Part shown: in pieces, positions 1 through 6,489 of the stretch
Position numbering within the stretch: position 1 is the stretch's first letter
Layout of the letters: every line of letters begins with the position of its first letter
DNA from: Candidatus Bipolaricaulota bacterium
GTDB lineage: Bacteria > Bipolaricaulota > Bipolaricaulia > Bipolaricaulales > Bipolaricaulaceae
DNA: 11,796 bases
Direction of reading: 5' to 3'
NCBI GenBank assembly: GCA_021129895.1
Contig: JAJOKL010000109.1
Location: 1-11,796, forward strand
The notes under the pieces: generated by a model
Told to the model about the DNA's origin: nothing
Seen by the model: the letters and a program-made list of their open reading frames with translations, nothing else
Database searches by the model: none
Program-made: the position numbers and the translations under genes

Positions 1-1481
1 TTGTTGCCGAGGAGGGCATTCAGCTCCTCCACGATGCTCAGGATCTCCCGCTCCTTTTCCAGGAGCCCGGCCACGATCTCGGCCGGGGATGGGAGGGCCT
101 CGCCCTCGGGTCGGTTGGGGTTGCGGGCGGTGAGGTCGTACCCCTTCTTCTTGATTTCCTCCGCGGTGACGATCCAAGAGTGCTCCGAGAGGCAGGCCTC
201 CCGCGGTCCCTTTCCCCTGCGGTAGGCGTCCCAGGCTCTCCAGAGATTCCTTGCTTCGTCAAAATGCTCGTCCCGAATGGGGTTTCCCTTGCTGAACTTC
301 TTCAGGCCCTCGGGAAGTGGCATCTCGTAATACCAGATCTCCTTGGTCGGCCCGGGCCGTTCGAAGAAGATGAGGGCGGTCTTCACATCGGCGTAGGGGG
401 CGAAGGTCCCGGGGGGAAGGCTCACGATGGTGTGCAAGTTGAACTCCTCCAGGAGATCGCGCTTCACGTCGGCGAAGGCGCCGCCGCGGAAAAGGGTCCC
501 CTCGGGCACCACCATCCCACAGCGAGCGCCGTCCCGGGGCTTGAGCTTCTTCATGATATGCTGCAGAAACAGGAGCTCGGTGGCCTGGGATTTGATGGGA
601 AAGTTCTGCTGGATGTGCTGTCCTTCCTTCCCCCCGAAGGGGGGATTGGTCATGATCACGTCGTACCATTCTGAAACCGCCCGGATGTTCTCCTCCAGGG
701 TGTTCTTCCGCAGGATGTGAGGGGCGGTCACGCCGTGGAGGACCAAGTTCATGAGCCCGAGGAGCGCGGGCAGGGGCTTCTTCTCCTGGCCATAGAAGGT
801 GCGCTCCTGCAAGGTCCGGTGGTCCTCGATGGTCCGCTCGTGTTCCCGCATGTGGAGGTAAGCCTGGGCGAGGAAGCCGCAGGTGCCGCAGGCGGGGTCG
901 TAGACCGTCTCGCCGATCTTGGGATCCACCAGGTGGATGATGAACCGGATCACCGGCCGCGGGGTGTAGAACTCACCGGCCATGCGGTTCTCGCTCCCCA
1001 GGCGGCGCAGGAGCTCCTCGTACACCTGGGAGACGGTGAAGATGTCGTCTTGAGAGTGGAAGTCGATGCCGTTGATGATCTGGATCACGTCCTTCAGGTT
1101 GTAGCCGGAGGCACAGACGATCACGTTGCGCTCGGAGAACACGCTGCTGATGGTGTCGCGCAGGGGATCTCCCCCCAGGCGCTGGAGGTAGGGGATCAGC
1201 CGCCCGTGCACGAAGGAAAGGAGATCGTCAGCGGGCCAGTCCTTGGCCGCCCAGTTGCGCCAGCGATATTCCTCCTCGATGGTGGGCTGGTAGGGCTGGT
1301 TGGCGAGCTTGGCCTGGGTTTCCCACTCCTCCTCCTGAGCGTCGAGAAAGCGGAGGAACAGGAGCCAGGAGAGGTGTTCGATGTACTCCATGATGCCGCC
1401 GCAGTTGTTGTCGCGGCGGAGGATGTCACAGGCCCGCCAGATTTCGTTTGCCAGCGTCTCCCGCGTCTGCGGCCCATTCAT
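1..1481 (-). CDS. hsdM: Type I restriction-modification system, DNA N6-adenine methyltransferase subunit HsdM (3' end cut by window edge)
   Basis: This is the methylation subunit of a type I restriction-modification enzyme. With HsdS it transfers methyl groups from S-adenosylmethionine to adenine in the recognition site, and it is also part of the HsdR-containing restriction complex. I translated the frame from ATG at 1481 and found no stop down to position 3, giving 493 residues. The last visible residues resemble the usual HsdM C-terminus, so only a few are probably missing. The N-terminal helical domain is followed by AGEFYTP (168-174), the SAM-binding motif DPACGTCGFL (195-204; usual form DPACGTGGFL) and the catalytic NPPF (279-282). 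The start overlaps the stop of the DUF262 gene by four bases (ATGA). A strong AGGAGGT ribosome-binding site at 1485-1491 allows independent initiation. hsdS is not in the window and probably lies beyond position 1. The family call is firm from the motifs. Confidence 0.95.
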   Translation of the reverse strand, partial: MNGPQTRETLANEIWRACDILRRDNNCGGIMEYIEHLSWLLFLRFLDAQEEEWETQAKLANQPYQPTIEEEYRWRNWAAKDWPADDLLSFVHGRLIPYLQRLGGDPLRDTISSVFSERNVIVCASGYNLKDVIQIINGIDFHSQDDIFTVSQVYEELLRRLGSENRMAGEFYTPRPVIRFIIHLVDPKIGETVYDPACGTCGFLAQAYLHMREHERTIEDHRTLQERTFYGQEKKPLPALLGLMNLVLHGVTAPHILRKNTLEENIRAVSEWYDVIMTNPPFGGKEGQHIQQNFPIKSQATELLFLQHIMKKLKPRDGARCGMVVPEGTLFRGGAFADVKRDLLEEFNLHTIVSLPPGTFAPYADVKTALIFFERPGPTKEIWYYEMPLPEGLKKFSKGNPIRDEHFDEARNLWRAWDAYRRGKGPREACLSEHSWIVTAEEIKKKGYDLTARNPNRPEGEALPSPAEIVAGLLEKEREILSIVEELNALLGN

Positions 1482-3232
1482 ACAACCTCCTCCAGTTTTT
1501 CGAATCCCCGTCGGATCACTTGTGCTATAAGCTTCTGCCTAGCCTTGAGGAAATCATAGTAGTCCATGTCTTCCCAACCGTCAGGCAGGGCGTGCCAGAA
1601 ATTCATCTTCGCGAGCTCATCCGGGGTGCACCGCCTTCGCAACCAGGGCATGTACTCCTTGGGAGGGTTGTCCCCGATGAACTCGTTGTCGGACCATTCG
1701 ATAAGGGCGAGATTGGCGATTTGATTCACTTCCCGCTGGTCCTTAATGCCCAATTTGGCCAGGTACGCTTTAGGGAACAAGTGGTGGCGATTAAGCGCGG
1801 ATTTCTTCGCCTTTATCTCAGGGTCGAGAAGTTCCGCAATTTTCAACTTCGAGAAGAAAGCCCGGGCATCCAAGAGTACCAAGGCAGCGTAGTATGCGAA
1901 CAGAGCCGGACTTCTAAACGATGTGGTGGCAAGCTCGTTTGGCAGTGTGATATTCCAGTAATCCTCGGTGAACTCAGAAGCGATTACTCCTTCCAGGTGA
2001 TTCACGAACTCGCTGGCTGTGCTGAGGTTCCGTAGATCAGCGAGGTCTTGTTCCATCCGCGACTCGGGGGAGTCGGTGTATCGCCCGGTGAGGCTGACCA
2101 TAAACAGCCAGCGGGCCGAAACGTTCCGAAGGGTATGCAGGTCTACGTGGAAGTCTCGTTTTCCGATAAGGTAGAAAGCGTACGTGTAGAGAAGTGCGTA
2201 TTGCGACGAGATTAGGTCTTTCCTGCGAAAACCAGCTTGGAGGATAACCTTGATAAATTCGTGCCAGTTAGTCAGGTCGAGCACGAACTCTTGGGCTTGT
2301 CGCAGCACTTGGAATTGTTGATCGCGCTTTTCTTCAGAGAACTCCCGTGTCTCCAAGTCCTTGCCGCGGAGGATGGTGTAGGCGTGGTTCAATCGCGCAC
2401 GCCGAAATCCAAGTGCAATTGAGACCCGAAGCAGGTGGTCCGGGCTGGGTTGGAACAAGCGGTTGAAAGGGGATGGGCCTTCCATCGTTGGCTGACGGGT
2501 TTGAGCGCAGAATCTCTCCAGTTCCAGGCGTCCTTTATCCCAGAACACTGACATCAAGGTGAGGATGAAGTTGGCCTGGTTGAGGGAGGTGCCTTTGCTG
2601 TTGATGCGGACGAATACCTCGGCCACCCTTTCCTCATCGACATGGGAGGAAAGCTCTAGCGCAACCAAGGGGAAGTGAATCAGGTTGCGAAGCCGGTCAA
2701 TGGCCATGTCCAGTCGGTCTTCTTCCTCTTGGCTGAGTCCTCGCTCTTGGCGCAACCGTTCGAAGAAGGTCTTCACCACCCTTTTCCCCTCCGGCGACCA
2801 AAGCGGGCTGATGTCCGCGATCCACTCGGGGTCTTTCTGAATAGCTGCGTTGGAAACCTCGAATTTTCCATCTCGCGGTCGGAAGGCGATTTTGATGCGC
2901 TCGCGGGTCCCGTCCTTTCTCACGATTTCCCTGCCTTTGATCACGGCGAAGAGGGAGGTGATGCGCTGTTGCCCGTCCACGATCAGGAGTTTGGGAACTC
3001 TTTGTCCGGTAAGAGGGGATATAGGACGGCCGTGGTCGGGAAGGCCGTTCTCCCAAAAGAGAAAGTAACCGATGGGGTAGCCGCGATACATGGAGTCGAA
3101 TAGGTCCCGTACCTTGATGTTGGACCAGACGAAGGGCCGCTGCAGCTCGGGCAGACCTAGATCGCCTACTTCCACATAGGAGAGCAGGTTTTGTACTGTG
3201 TAATCGACTTTCTTAAAGATGGTCTCACTCAT
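1478..3232 (-). CDS. DUF262 and DUF1524 domain protein, GmrSD-like putative nuclease inside the type I RM operon
   Basis: The 584-residue protein has the two-domain layout of GmrSD-type enzymes. The N-terminal DUF262 domain (about 10-250) shows PELQRPFVW near residue 28 and the signature DGQQR at 86-90, the likely nucleotide-binding/hydrolysis site. The C-terminal DUF1524 domain is of the HNH/His-Me finger type, with RHHLFP (482-487) and a conserved Asn near 507 (QIANLALIEW) as probable catalytic residues. In the family, such proteins cut modified (for example glucosylated or methylated) phage DNA using NTP. Other DUF262 proteins accompany restriction systems in poorly known roles. Here the gene sits between hsdR and hsdM, with ATGA overlaps at both ends and a GAGGTGG ribosome-binding site inside the end of hsdR, so it should be co-translated with the type I subunits. 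Its base composition is much poorer in GC than that of both neighbours. Family assignment is firm; the substrate is inferred. Confidence 0.9.
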   Translation of the reverse strand: MSETIFKKVDYTVQNLLSYVEVGDLGLPELQRPFVWSNIKVRDLFDSMYRGYPIGYFLFWENGLPDHGRPISPLTGQRVPKLLIVDGQQRITSLFAVIKGREIVRKDGTRERIKIAFRPRDGKFEVSNAAIQKDPEWIADISPLWSPEGKRVVKTFFERLRQERGLSQEEEDRLDMAIDRLRNLIHFPLVALELSSHVDEERVAEVFVRINSKGTSLNQANFILTLMSVFWDKGRLELERFCAQTRQPTMEGPSPFNRLFQPSPDHLLRVSIALGFRRARLNHAYTILRGKDLETREFSEEKRDQQFQVLRQAQEFVLDLTNWHEFIKVILQAGFRRKDLISSQYALLYTYAFYLIGKRDFHVDLHTLRNVSARWLFMVSLTGRYTDSPESRMEQDLADLRNLSTASEFVNHLEGVIASEFTEDYWNITLPNELATTSFRSPALFAYYAALVLLDARAFFSKLKIAELLDPEIKAKKSALNRHHLFPKAYLAKLGIKDQREVNQIANLALIEWSDNEFIGDNPPKEYMPWLRRRCTPDELAKMNFWHALPDGWEDMDYYDFLKARQKLIAQVIRRGFEKLEEVV

Positions 3233-4890
3233 ACCAGCACCACCTCTTCTTCGGGGTAGATCCGTTGTTGCATCTCATCTAACGCCTCCCCTAGCTTCTC
3301 AACGCCCCCAAACCAGTGGCTGATCTTCACGGCCCCACCCCATTCCCGGAACGGGGAGACCCTGAACACCTCAGGTTGGAGCTGCTCGATGCCCCCCACC
3401 CGGTACTTCTCCAGGAGCTCCAGGATAACACGCCGGGCGTCCTCCCCGTGCCGTCGGATGAAAGCTTGCTCCCGATTGCGGAAGGCGGTGGCCCGCTCGT
3501 CCCGGGTACGGATGGGCGTGCCGAAAGCCAGATGAGAAAGGAGGTCGAAGGTGTCTGCCTCCGGCCGCCCCATGACCTCCGCCAGCACTTCGGGGTGGAT
3601 GCTCGCCTGCCGGAGGTCCTCGAGGAAAGCCCGGCGTCGTTCAGGGTGTATCCAGATGTCCCGGAGGACCTTCCGGCTCGGGGCGGCCTTTATGACCCGC
3701 CTGCCCGCGTAATCGCGGTACTCGCTTAAGGAGAGCTGTTGGCCAGTGGCCTCGATGAAGAAGATGGCCTCGTCGGCGATGGTGACCTCCAGCCCTTGGA
3801 CGCGGATCTTGGGCTTGCCCTTGCGAGCAGGCTTCAGCGGCACCTCTACCGCAACGGTCTCGTCGGCAAGGGTGGCAACGCGCAGCTGGCGCCGCACGAA
3901 CCCGGGGGCGCTCACGATGAGGGTCACTGCCCCAGCGGGGAGGCCGGTGAACGAGAAAGCCCCGGTTTCATCGGTTCGGATGGGACCTTGCTGGGTGTTG
4001 GGGCCCGTGCGCACGCTGACCGAGGCCCCGACGATGGGCGTTCCGGAAGAAGCGTGAACCACGTGACCGGATAGGGCTGCCGTACCATGGGGGGCTTGGC
4101 CCACTTGAGCTGGTCCGGTGGGGCGATCCCACTCGTCGAACAGGCGCGTGGCCCCGGTGAAGTCTATGATGCGGAACCAGTACTTGTCGGTGGCTTTGTC
4201 AATCCGGCTCCCCCGTCCCACGATCTGCTTGAACAGGACCGGTGAGGAGATGGTCTTCATGAACACGATGTTCCGACAGGAAGGCACATCCACGCCGGTG
4301 GTGAGGAGCTCAGCGGTGGTGGCTACCACCGGGGTTTTGCTATCGGACTGCTGGAATCGTTCGAGGGCCCGCCGGCCTTGTTCCCCCTCCTCAGAAACGA
4401 TGGGCACTGCGTAGTCGGGCACCCCTAGTTCTGCCCCGAGTTCGTCTTGCAGGAGCCGCGCTACAAGCCGGGCATGCTCTATGTCCACGCAGAACACCAT
4501 GGTCTTCTCCAGGGGGCCGTACCGGCGCATGAGCTTGGCCAGGTGCTGGACCATGGCCCGGGTGCGATCGGGTAGGGTGATCTCCCGCTCGAACTGGGGG
4601 GTGGTATACACCCGGCGAGGCTCTATGTCCTCGGGGATAAACACCTCCGCCCCTTGCTCGAAGGCGTCCTCCAGTCGAAGCCCGGCCTTGTCGACGTCGG
4701 TGCGCACGCGATGCACCTTGTAGGTCGCTAGGAACCCGTCCTCGATACCTCGCCCAAGGCTGTACTGGTAGGCCGGAGCGCGTTGGGTGCCTTTATCCGG
4801 ATGCTCCGGATCGATGTATACCTCCGGCTCTTCCTCACAAAAGTAGGCGTAGGTGTCGATGTTGTCGTCGCGTTTTGGCGTGGCGGTCAT
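3229..4890 (-). CDS. hsdR: HsdR C-terminal part: helicase motor second half, inserted regulatory-like domain and C-terminal domain
   Basis: This is the distal part of the type I restriction motor subunit. The frame is open from just after the amber codon (4932), and 4890 is the first ATG. It begins with motif III (MTATPKRDD), then shows motif IV (MVFCVDIEHA, about 131-140), motif V (TAELLTTGVDVPS, 192-204) and motif VI (QIVGRGSR, 222-229). Around 273-352 lies a segment like the carboxypeptidase-regulatory/CNA-B-like beta sandwich (GTPIVGASVSV, TDETGAFSFTGLPAG). The HsdR C-terminal domain follows, from KIRVQGLEVTI and LSEYRDYAGRRV to the end. If made alone, the fragment would lack the nuclease domain and the Walker A site, so it should not work as a motor. 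No good ribosome-binding site stands before ATG 4890, where GGGG directly touches the start, so efficient re-initiation is unlikely. Its stop overlaps the next gene by ATGA. Confidence 0.85.
   Translation of the reverse strand: MTATPKRDDNIDTYAYFCEEEPEVYIDPEHPDKGTQRAPAYQYSLGRGIEDGFLATYKVHRVRTDVDKAGLRLEDAFEQGAEVFIPEDIEPRRVYTTPQFEREITLPDRTRAMVQHLAKLMRRYGPLEKTMVFCVDIEHARLVARLLQDELGAELGVPDYAVPIVSEEGEQGRRALERFQQSDSKTPVVATTAELLTTGVDVPSCRNIVFMKTISSPVLFKQIVGRGSRIDKATDKYWFRIIDFTGATRLFDEWDRPTGPAQVGQAPHGTAALSGHVVHASSGTPIVGASVSVRTGPNTQQGPIRTDETGAFSFTGLPAGAVTLIVSAPGFVRRQLRVATLADETVAVEVPLKPARKGKPKIRVQGLEVTIADEAIFFIEATGQQLSLSEYRDYAGRRVIKAAPSRKVLRDIWIHPERRRAFLEDLRQASIHPEVLAEVMGRPEADTFDLLSHLAFGTPIRTRDERATAFRNREQAFIRRHGEDARRVILELLEKYRVGGIEQLQPEVFRVSPFREWGGAVKISHWFGGVEKLGEALDEMQQRIYPEEEVVLV
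3835..4074 (-). other. Region coding the carboxypeptidase-regulatory-like domain inserted in HsdR
   Basis: About 80 codons between the ATRLFDEWDRP segment that closes the HsdR motor and the KIRVQGLEVTI segment that opens the C-terminal domain. In ordinary HsdR proteins this place holds only a short, variable, often acidic or proline-rich linker. Here it reads as a compact beta-sandwich: a GHVVHASSGTPIVGASVSV strand pair, a TDETGAFSFTGLPAG turn, and VTLIVSAPGF followed by VAVEVPLKP. This pattern is typical of the carboxypeptidase D regulatory-like family, known mostly from secreted or surface proteins. Domain limits are my estimate. Confidence 0.75.
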
Positions 4891-4932
4891 CCCCAGGTGA
4901 ATGGCGCTTTGGAAGTGGTCCAGGATCTCCCG

Positions 4933-5910
4933 CTAGGTGCCAAAGCCTGAACGGTGGCACTCGTCGATGATGACCAGGTCGAAGAAGTCCGATGGAAAGT
5001 GTTCAAACAGGCGAACACCTTCTTTGTCCGGGCTCCACAGGGTTTGGTAGATCCCGAAATATATGTCGCGGTTTAGGTTGACCGGATGGCCCTCGATTTT
5101 CCACCTGGGGTCGCTCATGCCGTCGGCGAAGGGAGAAAAGGTGTTGTAGGCTTGGTCGCGGAGGACTATCCGGTCGGCCAGGAACAGGACCCGGGCCGGA
5201 CGGCCGGGATGGCGTCGCTTAAGCCAACCGGACTTGATGAGCTTCCAGACGATCAGGAAGGCCACGAACGTCTTCCCGGTCCCGGTGGCCATGGCAAGAA
5301 GCACTCGCCGCTGTCCCCGCATGAGCCGCTTTATCACCTCGCGGATGGCCACTTCTTGGAAATAGAACGGGGTCTTTCCACACAGCCGTTCCGGACAATA
5401 GCTGTAGAGAAGGGGATTCTTTCCTCGCTCTGTACCCAGCTGAGAGATGTAAGCCTGCCTCTTCTCACGCCACGCGGCCACGGTGGTATCAAGCCCCGTG
5501 TTCTGAACCCAGCGGCGCCAAAGCTCCTCGGGGGTGGGGAACTGTTCCAAGGTGCGCGATGCGTTCACGAAGAAGTCGAATTCCACGAACTCATGGCCGT
5601 TTGTGGAGTAGGCGAACGCCAGTCCCAGATCCTGAGCATAGGCCTTGGCCTGCTCCAGGCCGGCGTCAGGAGGGGAGTCTTCGGCCTTGGCCTCGATGAC
5701 GGCGATCTCAAACCCATCGGTGAGCCGGAGGAGGTAATCCACCCGCCGCGGTTTGCCCCGGCGGATTTGGTCACCTACCAGGATCACGCGGCCCGGGGCG
5801 TAGATGTGATCGCGCTGGTAGAAGAACTCCCGGGTGACCTGGCTTCCGGTCCAGCCGGCGGCCCTGAGCTTGGGCTCCACCAGGTTCGCCCGAGTATCGG
5901 CCTCGTTCAT
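4933..5910 (-). CDS. hsdR: HsdR N-terminal part: nuclease domain and first half of the helicase motor, ended by an in-frame amber codon
   Basis: This is the proximal part of the type I restriction subunit. Residue numbers here count from an optional GTG at 5913; I prefer ATG at 5910, giving 325 residues beginning MNEADTR. The RecB-like nuclease domain shows D59 (RVDY), E74-A-K76 (IEAKA) and QAKAY (88-92), the QxxxY motif of type I nucleases. The helicase domain follows with Walker A (ATGTGKT, 209-215), LADRIVLRDQA (245-255) and the DECH box (317-320). The frame stops six residues after DECH, at RSGFGT followed by TAG, where the family continues without a break. The product would hold a complete nuclease domain and Walker A and B motifs but no second motor domain, so restriction by this fragment alone is improbable. 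No Shine-Dalgarno site is visible before the start, unlike neighbouring genes. Confidence 0.88.
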   Translation of the reverse strand: MNEADTRANLVEPKLRAAGWTGSQVTREFFYQRDHIYAPGRVILVGDQIRRGKPRRVDYLLRLTDGFEIAVIEAKAEDSPPDAGLEQAKAYAQDLGLAFAYSTNGHEFVEFDFFVNASRTLEQFPTPEELWRRWVQNTGLDTTVAAWREKRQAYISQLGTERGKNPLLYSYCPERLCGKTPFYFQEVAIREVIKRLMRGQRRVLLAMATGTGKTFVAFLIVWKLIKSGWLKRRHPGRPARVLFLADRIVLRDQAYNTFSPFADGMSDPRWKIEGHPVNLNRDIYFGIYQTLWSPDKEGVRLFEHFPSDFFDLVIIDECHRSGFGT

Positions 5911-6003
5911 CACGTATTAGGTTACATCGGAATGGCTTCCGTGGACAAGGATTAAGTTGAGGAGGGATGCGCTGGCTTCTCCTGCAACTCGGGCCGAGGG
6001 GGA
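5911..6003 (-). promoter_or_regulatory. Gap between coaD and hsdR, possible hsdR promoter
   Basis: These 93 nt separate the housekeeping operon from the restriction locus and are the only real gap between them. On the minus strand I see a weak -35-like TTGTCC (5943-5948) and, 18 nt later, TAACCT followed by TAATAC, both only half-matches to a -10 box. There is no Shine-Dalgarno sequence ahead of ATG 5910. No terminator with a T-run is visible after coaD, so read-through from coaD remains possible. This is a weak call based on position and a poor consensus match. Confidence 0.25.
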
Positions 6004-6489
6004 TCACCCCTCTTTGAACTTCTCCTCCAGGGCCCGTTCTACGCAGCGGGGCACGAACTTGGATACGTCTCCCCCGTAGCGCTTCACCTCCTTCACGATG
6101 GAGGAGGAGAGGAACGAGTACTCCCCGGCGGTCATGAAGAACACCGTCTCGATGTCCGCATCCAGATCCCGGTTCATAAGCGCCATTTGGAACTCGTAGT
6201 CGAAATCAGAGGTCGCCCTAAGGCCCCGCACGATCGCCACCACCCCCAGCCGCTTGGCGCAGTCGATGAGGAGGCCGGAGTAGGTGATCACCGGCACATC
6301 CTCGATCCCCACCTCCCGCAACGATTCTTCCACCAGCCGCCGCCGCTCCGCTGCCGAGAACAGCGGAGCCTTGCGGGGGTTCTCCACCACCGCCACCGTG
6401 AGCTGGTCGAACACCTTGCGGGCCCGCTTGAGCACATCCAGGTGCCCATTGGTGATGGGATCGAAACTCCCTGGGTAAAGCGCCTTCAC
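6004..6489 (-). CDS. coaD: Phosphopantetheine adenylyltransferase
   Basis: This cytosolic enzyme joins 4'-phosphopantetheine and ATP to give dephospho-CoA and pyrophosphate, the penultimate step of coenzyme A synthesis. The 161 residues are the family's usual length. Visible signatures are the N-terminal nucleotidyltransferase segment YPGSFDPITNGH with TNGH (13-16) as the T/HxGH motif, IVRGLRATSDFDYE (86-99) for substrate binding, and the C-terminal SFLSSSIVKE (125-134), the ISSTxxR-like nucleotide site. The start is GTG at 6489, directly after the TAG of the M16 gene. The ribosome-binding site GGAGGTGG (6495-6502) lies inside the end of that gene with 5-nt spacing, which supports this start. 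It is the last gene of the operon from rpsO, and the restriction locus starts 93 nt downstream. All motifs appear intact, so the identification is firm. Confidence 0.97.
   Translation of the reverse strand: MKALYPGSFDPITNGHLDVLKRARKVFDQLTVAVVENPRKAPLFSAAERRRLVEESLREVGIEDVPVITYSGLLIDCAKRLGVVAIVRGLRATSDFDYEFQMALMNRDLDADIETVFFMTAGEYSFLSSSIVKEVKRYGGDVSKFVPRCVERALEEKFKEG

Larger units (their letters stand above)
3229..5910 (-). pseudogene. hsdR: hsdR as a whole, interrupted by one in-frame TAG (amber) at 4933-4935
   Basis: The two HsdR parts are in the same frame. They are separated only by the TAG and 14 sense codons (REILDHFQSAIHLG) that themselves match HsdR sequence. Together they make 893 codon positions before the stop, a normal length for this HsdR type. 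The amber falls where GFGTW is usual, so one G-to-A change in TGG (Trp) explains it. The M16 gene in the same window ends in TAG, so amber is an ordinary stop codon here and global recoding is not supported. Everything else is undamaged, so the change is recent, a read or assembly error, a variant in the population, or an amber read by a suppressor tRNA. The sequence alone does not decide between these. Confidence 0.8.

Noticed and set aside
861..900. Cys in place of Gly in the HsdM SAM-binding motif (DPACGTCGFL) as an inactivating change
   Set aside because: The rest of the motif is intact, the position tolerates variation, and I believe this form occurs in other HsdM proteins, so there is no reason to call it inactive.
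1196..1477. A 93-codon minus-strand frame beginning at ATG 1477
   Set aside because: It is out of frame with hsdM, whose own start at 1481 has a strong ribosome-binding site and yields conserved sequence. The product of this frame is Arg/Ser/Thr-rich without any family likeness.
180..1559. Plus-strand open frames (180-674 and 717-1559) opposite hsdM
   Set aside because: They are the exact mirror of the hsdM reading frame, which shows all methyltransferase motifs on the minus strand.
4933..4935. Genome-wide recoding of TAG as an amino acid
   Set aside because: The M16 peptidase gene ends with TAG at the expected C-terminus (6490-6492), so TAG works as a normal stop in this genome.
5086..5955. 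A 289-codon open frame on the plus strand, opposite hsdR
   Set aside because: No recognisable domain, antisense to strong HsdR motifs, composition typical of a mirror frame.
5988..5998. CTCGGGCCGAG palindrome after coaD as a terminator
   Set aside because: The stem would leave a one-base loop and there is no T-run after it on the transcribed strand.
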